Source: Gammaproteobacteria bacterium (GTDB lineage: Bacteria > Pseudomonadota > Gammaproteobacteria > JACKNK01). Taken from it: a DNA stretch of 64,000 bases. The notes beneath the pieces were generated by a model that was not told the origin of the DNA, made no database searches, and saw only the letters and a list, made by a program, of their open reading frames with translations. The position numbers and the translations under genes are program-made. This document shows positions 1 through 7,460 of this stretch, piece by piece (position 1 is the first letter of the stretch; every line of letters begins with the position of its first letter). The DNA is taken from the NCBI GenBank assembly GCA_024234955.1, contig JACKNK010000003.1, positions 248,001 to 312,000 on the forward strand, read 5' to 3'.

Positions 1-15
1 AGCGGGCCTTTTTCG
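1..15. terminator. 3' half of a hairpin terminator cut by the window edge
   Basis: The first bases read AGCGGGCCTTTTTCG. The same string forms the right arm and T-run of the complete hairpin between coq7 and speD at 45015-45046. By analogy this is probably half of a terminator, possibly bidirectional, whose left arm lies outside the window. Confidence 0.45.
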
Positions 16-27
16 TTGGATCCAAAC

Positions 28-402
28 TCAAACGTCCGGGTCGCAGCCGTCCCGGCGCCGCCCTTCGAGTCGTCGGCAACGGTCAACGACCTCAGAGGGG
101 CATACGTGTTCATTGCCGCAGACCCGATAGCCGGCCACCTGATCAAGCATGCCCTGCACCCGTTCCGAGGTCCGGGTTGGAATCGGTGTCCCGGCCTGCA
201 TCTGCTGCAGCGACACCAGCGTCAACTGATGTCCGTGCAGCGACACTTCGCAGCGAATGCGCGCATCGCCGGAAAAGGCCCCCGCCTGATCGGCCACCGG
301 AACGCGTACCTCAAACGCACCGTCATCCGCCGCCCCGGCGAACGCACAGTTTTCACAGCCCAATGTCAAACCGTCTTTCCGCAACCCCATCGGATTCACC
401 AC
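28..402 (-). CDS. Hypothetical cysteine-containing protein downstream of clpB
   Basis: A 124-residue reading frame follows clpB on the same strand. I do not recognise the family. It carries a CENC motif near residue 19 and several further cysteines, including VCGNEHVC near the C-terminus, with a mostly polar, soluble-looking sequence and no signal peptide. The start used is GTG at 402. The frame stays open upstream to the clpB stop codon and would add a further Cys-rich stretch (CNFLSECFTAC), but I see no normal start codon there, so the N-terminus is uncertain. It could be co-transcribed with clpB, about 80 bases apart. It may be metal-binding, but that rests only on cysteine content. Confidence 0.45.
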   Translation of the reverse strand: MVNPMGLRKDGLTLGCENCAFAGAADDGAFEVRVPVADQAGAFSGDARIRCEVSLHGHQLTLVSLQQMQAGTPIPTRTSERVQGMLDQVAGYRVCGNEHVCPSEVVDRCRRLEGRRRDGCDPDV

Positions 403-483
403 CTGATTAACGCGCTCGTCACAGGCAGTGAAGCACTCCGACAGGAAATTGCACGGCGTCGAACCTCGACTCCGTGCAATCCG

Positions 484-3075
484 TCAGGCGACCACCTCGG
501 CAACGACGACCCGATCGAAGCGCATTCGCTCGCCCTCGACATCGATGGAGATCACGTCGTTCGCGCTGTATTTGCCCGCAAGGATCTGCTGCGCCAGCGG
601 GTTCTCGATCTGCTGCTGAATCGCCCGCTTGAGCGGACGCGCGCCGTAGACAGGATCGAAACCGGCGTCGCCAATGCGGTCCAACGCGGCCTCAGTGACT
701 TCCAGGGCCATGTCCCGATCCGCCAGACGACGGCGCAGGTAGCCAAGTTGAATGTCGGCAATGGCGCGGATCTGCGCGCGACCGAGCGGATGGAACACCA
801 CCGCCTCATCGACGCGGTTGATGAACTCCGGCCGGAAGTGGGTGCCGACGATCGCCATCACCGCATCCTTCATGACCTCGTAGTTATCCTCGCCGGCGAG
901 ACGCTGGATCTCCTGGGAGCCAAGGTTGGAGGTCATCACGATGACGGTGTTGCGGAAGTCCACGGTGCGGCCCTGACCGTCGGTCAGACGACCGTCGTCG
1001 AGCACCTGCAGGAGCACGTTGAACACGTCCGGGTGGGCCTTCTCGACCTCGTCCATCAGGATCACCGAGTACGGCTTGCGACGCACGGCCTCGGTCAGAT
1101 AACCGCCCTCCTCGTAGCCGACGTAGCCCGGCGGCGCACCGACCAGGCGCGCGACCGAATGCTTCTCCATGAATTCGGACATGTCGATGCGGACCATGGC
1201 CTCCTCGGTGTCGAACATGAACGAGGCCAGGGCCTTGCACAGCTCGGTCTTGCCCACACCGGTCGGGCCGAGGAACAGGAAGGAGCCGTTCGGGCGATTG
1301 GGATCGGAAAGCCCCGCACGCGAGCGACGGATCGCATCGGAAACCGCACGGATGGCTTCGGCCTGACCGACGACGCGCTTGCTCAACACTTCTTCCATGC
1401 GCAGCAGCTTTTCGCGTTCGCCTTCGAGCATTTTCGACACCGGGATCCCTGTCCATTTCGACACGACCTCGGCGATCTCTTCATCGGTGACCTTGTTGCG
1501 CAGCAGGGTCATTTCCTGATCCTCAAGCGTCGCCGCAGTGGTCAACTGACGTTCGAGCTCGGGAATTCGCCCGTATTGAAGCTCGGACATGCGGGCGAGA
1601 TCCCCCGCCCGACGTGCCGCATCAAGTTCCAGACGAGCCTGCTCAAGCGCCTCCTTGATATGCGCGGAACCCTGCACAGCGGCCTTCTCGGACTTCCAGA
1701 CCTCTTCGAGATCCGAATATTCACGGCCCATTCGCTCGATCTGATCTTCGAGATCGGCCAAGCGTTTTTTGGAGGCGTCGTCCTTCTCCTTCTTCAGCGC
1801 CTCACGCTCGATCTTCAACTGCACCAACTTGCGGTCCAGACGATCCATGTCTTCCGGTTTGGAATCGATCTCCATACGGATACGGCTGGCGGCCTCATCG
1901 ACCAGATCGATGGCCTTATCCGGAAGCTGGCGGTCAGCGATATAGCGATGTGACAACATCGCTGCGGCGACGATCGCCGGATCGGTGATATCGACGCCGT
2001 GATGGACTTCATAGCGTTCCTTGAGGCCGCGCAGGATCGCGATGGTGTCCTCGACCGTCGGCTCATCGACCTGCACCTTCTGGAAACGCCGTTCAAGGGC
2101 AGCGTCCTTCTCGATGTACTTGCGGTACTCATCCAGCGTGGTCGCGCCGACGCAATGCAGCTCGCCGCGCGCCAAGGCCGGCTTGAGCATGTTGCCGGCA
2201 TCCATCGCCCCATCGGCCTTGCCGGCGCCGACCATGGTGTGGATCTCGTCGATGAACAGGATGATCTGGCCTTCCTGCTTGGCAAGGTCGTTAAGCACCG
2301 CTTTCAGGCGTTCCTCGAACTCGCCCCGAAACTTGGCGCCGGCAATCAGCGCACCCATGTCCAGCGACAACAGGCGTTTGTTCTTGAGTCCTTCGGGCAC
2401 CTCACCATTGACGATACGCTGCGCGAGGCCCTCGACGATTGCGGTCTTGCCGACGCCAGGCTCGCCGATCAATACGGGGTTGTTCTTGGTACGGCGCTGC
2501 AACACTTGCACGGTGCGGCGGATCTCGTCGTCACGGCCGATCACCGGATCGAGCTTGCCGGCCTCGGCACGCGCGGTCAGATCGATGGTGTATTTATCGA
2601 GCGCCTGACGCTGTTCCTCGGCATTCGGGTCGTTGACGTTCTCGCCGCCGCGCAGCTGATCGATGGCCGCGCCCAGTGCCTGCTTCTGTGCGCCCGCATT
2701 CCGCAAGGCATCGCCCACACTGGCTTTGTCTTCCACCGCCGCAAGCAGAAACAGCTCGCTGGAGATGTACTGATCCTTTCTCTGCTGAGCCAGTTTGTCT
2801 GTCACATTCAACAGGCGACCCAGATCGTTCGAGACATGAATGTCACCCTCCGCGCCACCGGATACCTGCGGCAAGCGATCGAGCACGGTCATCAGCTCAT
2901 TCCGCAGCTGCTGAACGTTCACGCCCGCCTTGGCGAGCAACGGACGTGCTCCGCCTTGCTGATCCAGCATCGCCAGCAGCAGATGAGCGGGTTCGATGAA
3001 CTGATGATCGCGGCCAATCGCAAGGCTCTGCGCATCGGCCAGCGCCATCTGGAACTTGCTAGTCAATTTATCCAT
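484..3075 (-). CDS. clpB: ATP-dependent chaperone ClpB
   Basis: This is the hexameric cytosolic disaggregase that works with DnaK/DnaJ/GrpE to resolubilise heat-aggregated proteins. The 863-residue product is family length. It has the N-terminal Clp_N domain (about 1-145), a first AAA+ domain with Walker A GEPGVGKT and Walker B ILFIDEIH, the coiled-coil middle domain (about 400-520), and a second AAA+ domain with GPTGVGKT and ILMDEVEKAHPDV. I chose the ATG at 3075 (MDKLTSKFQ), the usual ClpB N-terminus; an in-frame ATG at 3096 would add seven residues. A heat-shock promoter lies just upstream. It is divergent from ompA. Confidence 0.97.
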   Translation of the reverse strand: MDKLTSKFQMALADAQSLAIGRDHQFIEPAHLLLAMLDQQGGARPLLAKAGVNVQQLRNELMTVLDRLPQVSGGAEGDIHVSNDLGRLLNVTDKLAQQRKDQYISSELFLLAAVEDKASVGDALRNAGAQKQALGAAIDQLRGGENVNDPNAEEQRQALDKYTIDLTARAEAGKLDPVIGRDDEIRRTVQVLQRRTKNNPVLIGEPGVGKTAIVEGLAQRIVNGEVPEGLKNKRLLSLDMGALIAGAKFRGEFEERLKAVLNDLAKQEGQIILFIDEIHTMVGAGKADGAMDAGNMLKPALARGELHCVGATTLDEYRKYIEKDAALERRFQKVQVDEPTVEDTIAILRGLKERYEVHHGVDITDPAIVAAAMLSHRYIADRQLPDKAIDLVDEAASRIRMEIDSKPEDMDRLDRKLVQLKIEREALKKEKDDASKKRLADLEDQIERMGREYSDLEEVWKSEKAAVQGSAHIKEALEQARLELDAARRAGDLARMSELQYGRIPELERQLTTAATLEDQEMTLLRNKVTDEEIAEVVSKWTGIPVSKMLEGEREKLLRMEEVLSKRVVGQAEAIRAVSDAIRRSRAGLSDPNRPNGSFLFLGPTGVGKTELCKALASFMFDTEEAMVRIDMSEFMEKHSVARLVGAPPGYVGYEEGGYLTEAVRRKPYSVILMDEVEKAHPDVFNVLLQVLDDGRLTDGQGRTVDFRNTVIVMTSNLGSQEIQRLAGEDNYEVMKDAVMAIVGTHFRPEFINRVDEAVVFHPLGRAQIRAIADIQLGYLRRRLADRDMALEVTEAALDRIGDAGFDPVYGARPLKRAIQQQIENPLAQQILAGKYSANDVISIDVEGERMRFDRVVVAEVVA

Positions 3076-3115
3076 TCGCACGGGTAGAACCCCCATAAAC
3101 TTTGTGATGACGCAA

Positions 3116-3143
3116 AAATGGGGTGCTCAACGACAAATTCAAG
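3116..3143 (-). promoter_or_regulatory. Sigma-32 (RpoH) heat-shock promoter of clpB
   Basis: On the minus strand CTTGAA (3143-3138) is followed after 14 bases by CCCCATTT (3123-3116), an excellent match to the RpoH consensus (CTTGAA, 13-15 bases, CCCCATnT). It lies about 40 bases upstream of the clpB start, as in other proteobacteria. The match is seen directly; use by RpoH is inferred. Confidence 0.85.
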
Positions 3144-3208
3144 CGCAGACCACGCAAATATCCGCTATAACTCTTGCACGAAAAGATGTTTGAACCCCGT
3201 ACAGGGGC

Positions 3209-3244
3209 TTGATTCGTACCTTTGCTGGCGCTCTAATGAGCGCC
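3209..3244 (+). promoter_or_regulatory. Likely sigma-70 promoter of ompA, with a palindrome over the -10
   Basis: TTGATT (3209-3214) and TCTAAT (3232-3237) are separated by 17 bases, 45 bases before the ompA start. A perfect 7-base-pair palindrome (GGCGCTC/GAGCGCC, 3227-3244) with a TAAT loop covers the -10 element. It could be an operator or a hairpin at the 5' end of the mRNA. A strong ribosome-binding site, AAAGGGGAG, precedes the ATG. Confidence 0.55.
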
Positions 3245-3282
3245 GCTCGTTTGCCTACACACCTAATTAAAGGGGAGAACGC

Positions 3283-4086
3283 ATGAATAACAATTCCACG
3301 CTGCTGAGCGCAGCGCTGGCCGCTGCTTTGGGCTTTGGCGTCATCGGTGCTGCGAATGCCGACGACATGGGCGGCTACGGCGTCAGCCAGGGTTCCATCG
3401 CCACCAATTCCTACGGCGAATGCTGGAGGTCCGGCTCCAATGCCGGCGGCAACGTCGATGCCAATGGCTGCCCGATCACCGACGCCGACGGCGACGGCGT
3501 GACGGACGACAAGGATCGCTGCCCGGGTACCCCGGCTGGCGTGAAGGTCGATGCCAACGGTTGCCCGTTCGATGACGACAAAGACGGCGTCATCAATGAA
3601 GCCGACAAGTGCCCGAACACCCCGTATGGCATTGCTGTCAATGCTGACGGTTGTACCCGTGACGACGACGGCGACGGCGTGGCCTGGAGCCTCGACAAGT
3701 GCAAGGGCACCCCGAAGGGTGACCCGGTTGACGCCAACGGCTGTACCGCTCTGAGCTTCGGCGCGGTCAACTTCGGCTTCAACAGTGCGGATCTGAATGC
3801 CACCGGCAAGGACACCGTTGCCAAGGCTGCCAAGGTTCTGATGGCTAACCGCAACCTGACCAAGGTCACTGTTTCCGGTCACACCGACAGCACCGGCCCG
3901 GCTGCTTACAACCAGGCCCTGTCCGAGCGTCGCGCGATGTCCGTCAAGCACGCCCTGGTCGGAAACGGCATGAGCAAGGACATGATCGAAGCTGTCGGTC
4001 TTGGCGAGTCTCAGCCGGTCGCGAGCAACGATACCAAGGCTGGCCGAGCTGCCAACCGTCGCGTCGAAATCCACGTCCAGCACTAA
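3283..4086 (+). CDS. OmpA/OprF-type outer-membrane protein with thrombospondin type 3 repeats
   Basis: The 267-residue product has a clear Sec signal peptide ending near AANA (about residue 26). Four Asp-rich calcium-binding thrombospondin type 3 repeats follow (DADGDGVTDDKDRCPGTP and relatives, about 65-155), then a C-terminal OmpA peptidoglycan-binding domain (about 160-267) with the signature VSGHTDSTG and ending NRRVEIHV. It probably anchors the outer membrane to peptidoglycan, as OprF does. There is no OprF-like N-terminal beta-barrel, only a short linker before the repeats. It is monocistronic, with a strong promoter, a strong RBS and its own terminator. Confidence 0.93.
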   Translation: MNNNSTLLSAALAAALGFGVIGAANADDMGGYGVSQGSIATNSYGECWRSGSNAGGNVDANGCPITDADGDGVTDDKDRCPGTPAGVKVDANGCPFDDDKDGVINEADKCPNTPYGIAVNADGCTRDDDGDGVAWSLDKCKGTPKGDPVDANGCTALSFGAVNFGFNSADLNATGKDTVAKAAKVLMANRNLTKVTVSGHTDSTGPAAYNQALSERRAMSVKHALVGNGMSKDMIEAVGLGESQPVASNDTKAGRAANRRVEIHVQH

Positions 4087-4130
4087 ACGCTGACGTTGAC
4101 CGGGCCTCCGGGCCCGGTTCGCACCGACAG

Positions 4131-4163
4131 AAACCCGCTCACCGCAAGGTGGGCGGGTTTTTT
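4131..4163 (+). terminator. Rho-independent terminator of ompA
   Basis: A 13-base arm (AAACCCGCTCACC) pairs with GGTGGGCGGGTTT around a GCAA loop and runs into six T residues, about 45 bases after the ompA stop. A second GC-rich hairpin without a T-run lies at about 4098-4118. Confidence 0.9.
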
Positions 4164-4185
4164 CATGCCCGCAGACTCTATCCCA

Positions 4186-4208
4186 AATGCTATACATTCT
4201 CATTTAAG
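4186..4208 (+). promoter_or_regulatory. Candidate Fur box upstream of the porin gene
   Basis: The right half reads ATTCTCATTT, identical to typical Fur operators, and the left half begins AATG. About 14 of 23 positions match a common Fur-box form. It lies about 180 bases before the porin start codon. The left half is degenerate. Confidence 0.4.
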
Positions 4209-4243
4209 CGTGTAATCATCGCGCCGCCGAGCGATTCATCAAC

Positions 4244-4262
4244 GGAGCCCACGGCTCCTACA
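4244..4262. repeat. Single REP-like palindrome
   Basis: GGAGCCCACGGCTCC followed by TACA reads on the minus strand as TGTAGGAGC plus palindrome. This is the same TGTAGGAGC head as the two REP pairs at 10978-11068 and 60730-60795. It lies between the candidate Fur box and the porin start. Confidence 0.5.
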
Positions 4263-4386
4263 CCCCGCTCGCGATCCGCCGATTGGTGTGTATCCCGATT
4301 TTTCGATCGCCATCGCCAGCCCTGTTCGCGGTTCCCCGATTCACCGCGCGTACGCCAGCCAGGCCAACCCCCTGACGAGGTCCATC

Positions 4387-5451
4387 ATGACTACGCGTTT
4401 TCACTTCCGCCGCCGAACGGCCGCTTCCGCCCCCATCCTGCTCGCCATAACCGGGCTGACCACCCCGGCACTGGCCGACGACATCAGCATCTACGGCACC
4501 ATGCATTACGCCTGGGAGGTCGCCAACACCCACGACGCGACCGGTGACACCACCGACGACGCGACCGGCGTCAACCACGCCTCCGTGCTCGGTTTTGAGG
4601 GCAGTGAGGATCTGGGTGACGGCTACAAGGCCTTCTTCGTCATCGAGTCCGACATCGGCGGCAACCTGGGTTCCAACAACAGCTTCGTCGGCATCGACGG
4701 CGAATTCGGTGCCATCCTGCTCGGCCAGATGGACACCCCGTACAAGAACGCCACCATCGACTGGAATGTCTGGGGCGACACCAGCGGCGACTACATCGCG
4801 ATCATTGGTGCCGACGCCGCCGGCAACAACAACTTCGACGTGCTCGCCCCGCAGGCCATCGCCTACATCTCCCCGGAGCTGGACGGCCTGCAGTTCGCGA
4901 TCGCGCGCATCGCTCTGAAGGATACCGACACCCCCGGCGACAAGAACGACGTGGCTTGGAGCACCAGCCTCACCTACGACAACGGCCCGCTGTCGGCGGC
5001 CATCGCCTACGAATCTCACGACGGCGACACCCTCGGGCTCGGTTCCACCGACGCCTTCGGTGAAGATGCCTGGCGCATCGGCGCCCAATACAGCTTTGGC
5101 GACTCGACCGTGGCGGTGGTGTACGAGGACATCGAGCACGATGACGGAACCGCCCGCCAGAGCCGAGCCGCCTACTGGCTGAGCTTCACGCAGCAGGTCG
5201 GCAACGACACCTTCAACATCAGTTACGCCAGGGCCGGTGACAGCGACGTCGCGGGTGGCGACGACGGTGCCCGCCAGCTCACGCTCGGTGTCCAGCACGC
5301 CTTCAGCGAACGCACCGGCATCTACGCGCTGTATTCGACCGTCGACAACGACCGCAACGCCCAATACGGGCTGGCCGGAGGGGGCTTCGCCGCGTCCGGC
5401 CCCGGTCGTGACGTCGACGCATTCTCGTTCGGCATCGTGCACAGCTTCTGA
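4387..5451 (+). CDS. Gram-negative porin (Porin_4 type)
   Basis: The 354-residue product has a Sec signal peptide ending at TPALA, then a mature protein beginning DDISIYGTMHYAWE, the usual porin opening. It contains the typical FEGSEDLGDGYKAFFVIESD strand and a short terminal strand ending in phenylalanine (GIVHSF), the BAM recognition signal. It is expected to form a trimeric diffusion channel in the outer membrane; its substrate is unknown. I chose the ATG at 4387 because a GAGG-containing RBS precedes it and the signal peptide starts there. The loops are rich in Asp. A candidate Fur box lies upstream. Confidence 0.88.
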   Translation: MTTRFHFRRRTAASAPILLAITGLTTPALADDISIYGTMHYAWEVANTHDATGDTTDDATGVNHASVLGFEGSEDLGDGYKAFFVIESDIGGNLGSNNSFVGIDGEFGAILLGQMDTPYKNATIDWNVWGDTSGDYIAIIGADAAGNNNFDVLAPQAIAYISPELDGLQFAIARIALKDTDTPGDKNDVAWSTSLTYDNGPLSAAIAYESHDGDTLGLGSTDAFGEDAWRIGAQYSFGDSTVAVVYEDIEHDDGTARQSRAAYWLSFTQQVGNDTFNISYARAGDSDVAGGDDGARQLTLGVQHAFSERTGIYALYSTVDNDRNAQYGLAGGGFAASGPGRDVDAFSFGIVHSF

Positions 5452-5487
5452 GGTCCGGCCCTGCGGTGCAGGCAGCGACTCAGCAAC

Positions 5488-5522
5488 GAAAAAGGGAGGC
5501 CTCAAGCCTCCCTTTTTCTTTT
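5488..5522 (+). terminator. Rho-independent terminator of the porin gene
   Basis: A perfect 12-base-pair stem (AAAAAGGGAGGC/GCCTCCCTTTTT) with a five-base loop is followed by further T residues, about 35 bases after the porin stop. Confidence 0.92.
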
Positions 5523-5590
5523 CCCGGCCCGGCACCCTTGACCCACGTCCGGTCCGTCATCGCCCACTCGAAAATATTTTCCGGCGACCG

Positions 5591-5626
5591 TTGACGCATG
5601 TGTCTACGAATCATTATCATTTGCGA
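5591..5626 (+). promoter_or_regulatory. Promoter with overlapping Fur box upstream of hemP
   Basis: TTGACG (5591-5596) is followed after 18 bases by TATCAT (5615-5620). The -10 element is embedded in AATCATTATCATTT (about 5610-5623), which matches the core of the Fur operator consensus (GATAATGATAATCATTATC). Repression by Fur-Fe(II) would block RNA polymerase directly. The genes downstream are typical iron-starvation genes. Confidence 0.8.
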
Positions 5627-5651
5627 CGCATCCACACAGCGATACACGACC

Positions 5652-5807
5652 ATGACGTCACCCACCGCCAACACCGCCGAAATGCCGCCCCGTGAGCTGA
5701 ACAGCAACGCCCTGTTCGACGGCCAGCGCGAGCTGCACATCCGTCACGGCGGCGAACAGTACCGCCTGCGCATCACCCGCAGCGGCAAGCTGATCCTGAC
5801 CAAATAG
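5652..5807 (+). CDS. hemP: HemP/HmuP family hemin uptake protein
   Basis: This 51-residue protein ends in the conserved HemP core RELHIRHGGEQYRLRITRSG followed by KLILTK. HemP/HmuP proteins are small cytoplasmic proteins encoded in Fur-controlled loci; some members help activate haem-receptor genes. No haem receptor is visible here: the protein heads an imelysin operon instead. I chose the ATG at 5652 because the upstream alternative at 5598 would overlap the predicted promoter. No strong RBS is seen. Confidence 0.88.
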   Translation: MTSPTANTAEMPPRELNSNALFDGQRELHIRHGGEQYRLRITRSGKLILTK

Positions 5808-5889
5808 CGGCAACGCCAACCGACACCCAGACCGTCCGCCAGCCGCGAGCCAGCCAGCACGGTTCTCTCACCCTGACCGGAGATGAACC

Positions 5890-6051
5890 ATGTCCCAACG
5901 ATGCCCTCGCCCCGCCGCGCCGACCGTCCGTGTCGCCCTGCCGACATCGCGTCGAACAGCCGGCACGGAAGCCACCACGCCGCATACCCCGACGGGGGGC
6001 TGTGGCGGGCACTGCCCGAACTGCCCCAACCGGGCCCCGAAACCGAACTGA
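5890..6051 (+). CDS. Small protein with C-terminal CxxxCxxC motif in the imelysin operon
   Basis: A 53-codon reading frame starts at ATG 5890, with a GGAG ribosome-binding site seven bases upstream (5879-5882). It ends 19 bases before the imelysin start. The N-terminal two thirds is basic and rich in Pro, Ala and Thr. The C-terminus is GGCGGHCPNCPNRAPKPN, giving Cys-x3-Cys-x2-Cys with a His, a plausible metal or iron-sulfur ligand set. A fourth Cys is at residue 5. I do not recognise the family. An overlapping frame starting at ATG 5883 has no spacing from the RBS and is less likely. Position in a Fur-controlled operon suggests a role in iron handling; this is inference. Confidence 0.55.
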   Translation: MSQRCPRPAAPTVRVALPTSRRTAGTEATTPHTPTGGCGGHCPNCPNRAPKPN

Positions 6052-6070
6052 ACCCGCCCCTGGAGCGCAC

Positions 6071-7345
6071 ATGCTGACCAAGCAACTGATCCCCGTCCTG
6101 GCCCTGGTGGCCGGACTCGGCGCGGCGCCCGTCATGGCGACGGTGGACGCCAACAGCGTCGTCCGCACCTACGTCGACATCGCCCAGGCCACCTTCGAGG
6201 ACGCGCTGATCGCGGCCCACAACCTCGAACTCAGCGTCGACCAACTCATCGCCACACCCAACGAAGTCAGTCTGGCCGCCGCCCGCGCCGCCTGGCGTGC
6301 CGCCCGCGTGCCGTACCAGCAGACCGAGGTGTTCCGCTTCGGCAACCCCGAGGTGGATGCCTGGGAAGGCCGGCTCAACTCGTGGCCGCTGGACGAAGGC
6401 CTGATCGACTACGTGGACGCCGACAGCTACGGCGAGGAATCCGACGAGAACCCGTATTACGGCGCCAACATCATCGCCAACCCCAGGCTGAAGGTCGGCG
6501 GCCGAGTGATTGACGCAGGCACCATCGACAAGGCCCTGATCGCCGACACCCTCAACGAGATCGACGGCATCGAATCGAACGTCGCGCGGGGCTACCACGC
6601 GATCGAATTCCTGCTCTGGGGTCAGGACCTCAACGACACCGGCCCCGGCGCCGGCAACCGCCCGGGCAGCGACTTCGACCCCAAACACTGCACCGGCGGC
6701 CATTGCGATCGCCGCGCCGCCTATCTCAAGGCCGCGACCGCGCTACTGATCGACGACCTCGCCGAGATGAGCGCCGCCTGGTCCGCAGGCGGCGCGATCC
6801 GCGCCCGCATCGACGCCGCGGAACCCCGCACCACGCTGGCCGCGATGCTCACCGGCATGGGCAGCCTCAGCTACGGCGAACTCGCCGGCGAACGCATGAA
6901 ACTCGGCCTGATGCTGCACGACCCGGAAGAAGAGCACGACTGCTTTTCCGACAACACCCACTGGTCGCATTTCTACGACGTGCGCGGCATGCGCAACGTC
7001 TACCTCGGCCACTACCGCCGCATCGACGGCCGCAACGTCGGCGGCGCGTCGCTCAGCGACCTGGTCGCCGCCAGCGCAGCGCAGGCCGATGCCGACATGC
7101 GCGCCAGGCTCGACACCAGCAACGCGCGTTTCCAGGCGCTCGTCGACGCGGCCGAGCGCGGCGAGTCCTACGACCAGCTGATCGGCGCCGGCAACAAGGA
7201 CGGCAACGCCATCGTGCGCGCCGCGATCGACGCCCTGCTCGATCAGGCCAAGGCCATCGAAGGGGTGATCGCCGCACTCGATCTGGACGCGATCCAGTTC
7301 GAGGGCTCCGACAGCCTCGATTCCCCCGACAAGGTCGGCAACTGA
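6071..7345 (+). CDS. Imelysin family iron-regulated periplasmic/outer-membrane protein
   Basis: The 424-residue protein has a signal peptide (LIPVLALVAGLGAAPVMA) and an imelysin (peptidase M75-like) domain. It contains the hallmark GxHxxE motif in GYHAIEFLLWGQDLN and the family segment FDPKHCTGGHCDRRAAYLKAA. Imelysin proteins (ICMP/IrpA/EfeO relatives) bind iron or take part in iron uptake at the cell surface; peptidase activity is doubtful. The ATG at 6071 has a GGAG RBS. It is the third gene after the Fur-box promoter. Confidence 0.93.
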   Translation: MLTKQLIPVLALVAGLGAAPVMATVDANSVVRTYVDIAQATFEDALIAAHNLELSVDQLIATPNEVSLAAARAAWRAARVPYQQTEVFRFGNPEVDAWEGRLNSWPLDEGLIDYVDADSYGEESDENPYYGANIIANPRLKVGGRVIDAGTIDKALIADTLNEIDGIESNVARGYHAIEFLLWGQDLNDTGPGAGNRPGSDFDPKHCTGGHCDRRAAYLKAATALLIDDLAEMSAAWSAGGAIRARIDAAEPRTTLAAMLTGMGSLSYGELAGERMKLGLMLHDPEEEHDCFSDNTHWSHFYDVRGMRNVYLGHYRRIDGRNVGGASLSDLVAASAAQADADMRARLDTSNARFQALVDAAERGESYDQLIGAGNKDGNAIVRAAIDALLDQAKAIEGVIAALDLDAIQFEGSDSLDSPDKVGN

Positions 7346-7366
7346 TCGATCCGGCCAACCCCCGAT

Positions 7367-7429
7367 TTCCGAACCCCGCCGCCCTCCCGCGCGCATGGCC
7401 CCCCTCCATCGCACAGGCGGGGTTCGGAA
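7367..7429 (+). promoter_or_regulatory. Large perfect intercistronic hairpin inside the imelysin operon
   Basis: TTCCGAACCCCGCC (7367-7380) is followed after 35 bases by its exact reverse complement GGCGGGGTTCGGAA (7416-7429), in the gap between the first imelysin and the di-haem oxidoreductase. There is no T-run, so it is more likely an mRNA-stability or partial-attenuation element than a full terminator. Confidence 0.6.
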
Positions 7430-7460
7430 CCCTTCATTGCATCGCCGCCGCCCAGAACCC

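Noticed and set aside
16..1953. Long plus-strand open frame opposite clpB and similar frames opposite other genes
   Set aside because: Low-complexity antisense shadow produced by GC-rich codon usage of the real minus-strand gene; no family resemblance and no RBS.
5883..6077. 64-codon frame overlapping the Cys-motif peptide
   Set aside because: Its ATG has no spacing from the GGAG site, which instead fits ATG 5890; the product shows no recognisable pattern.
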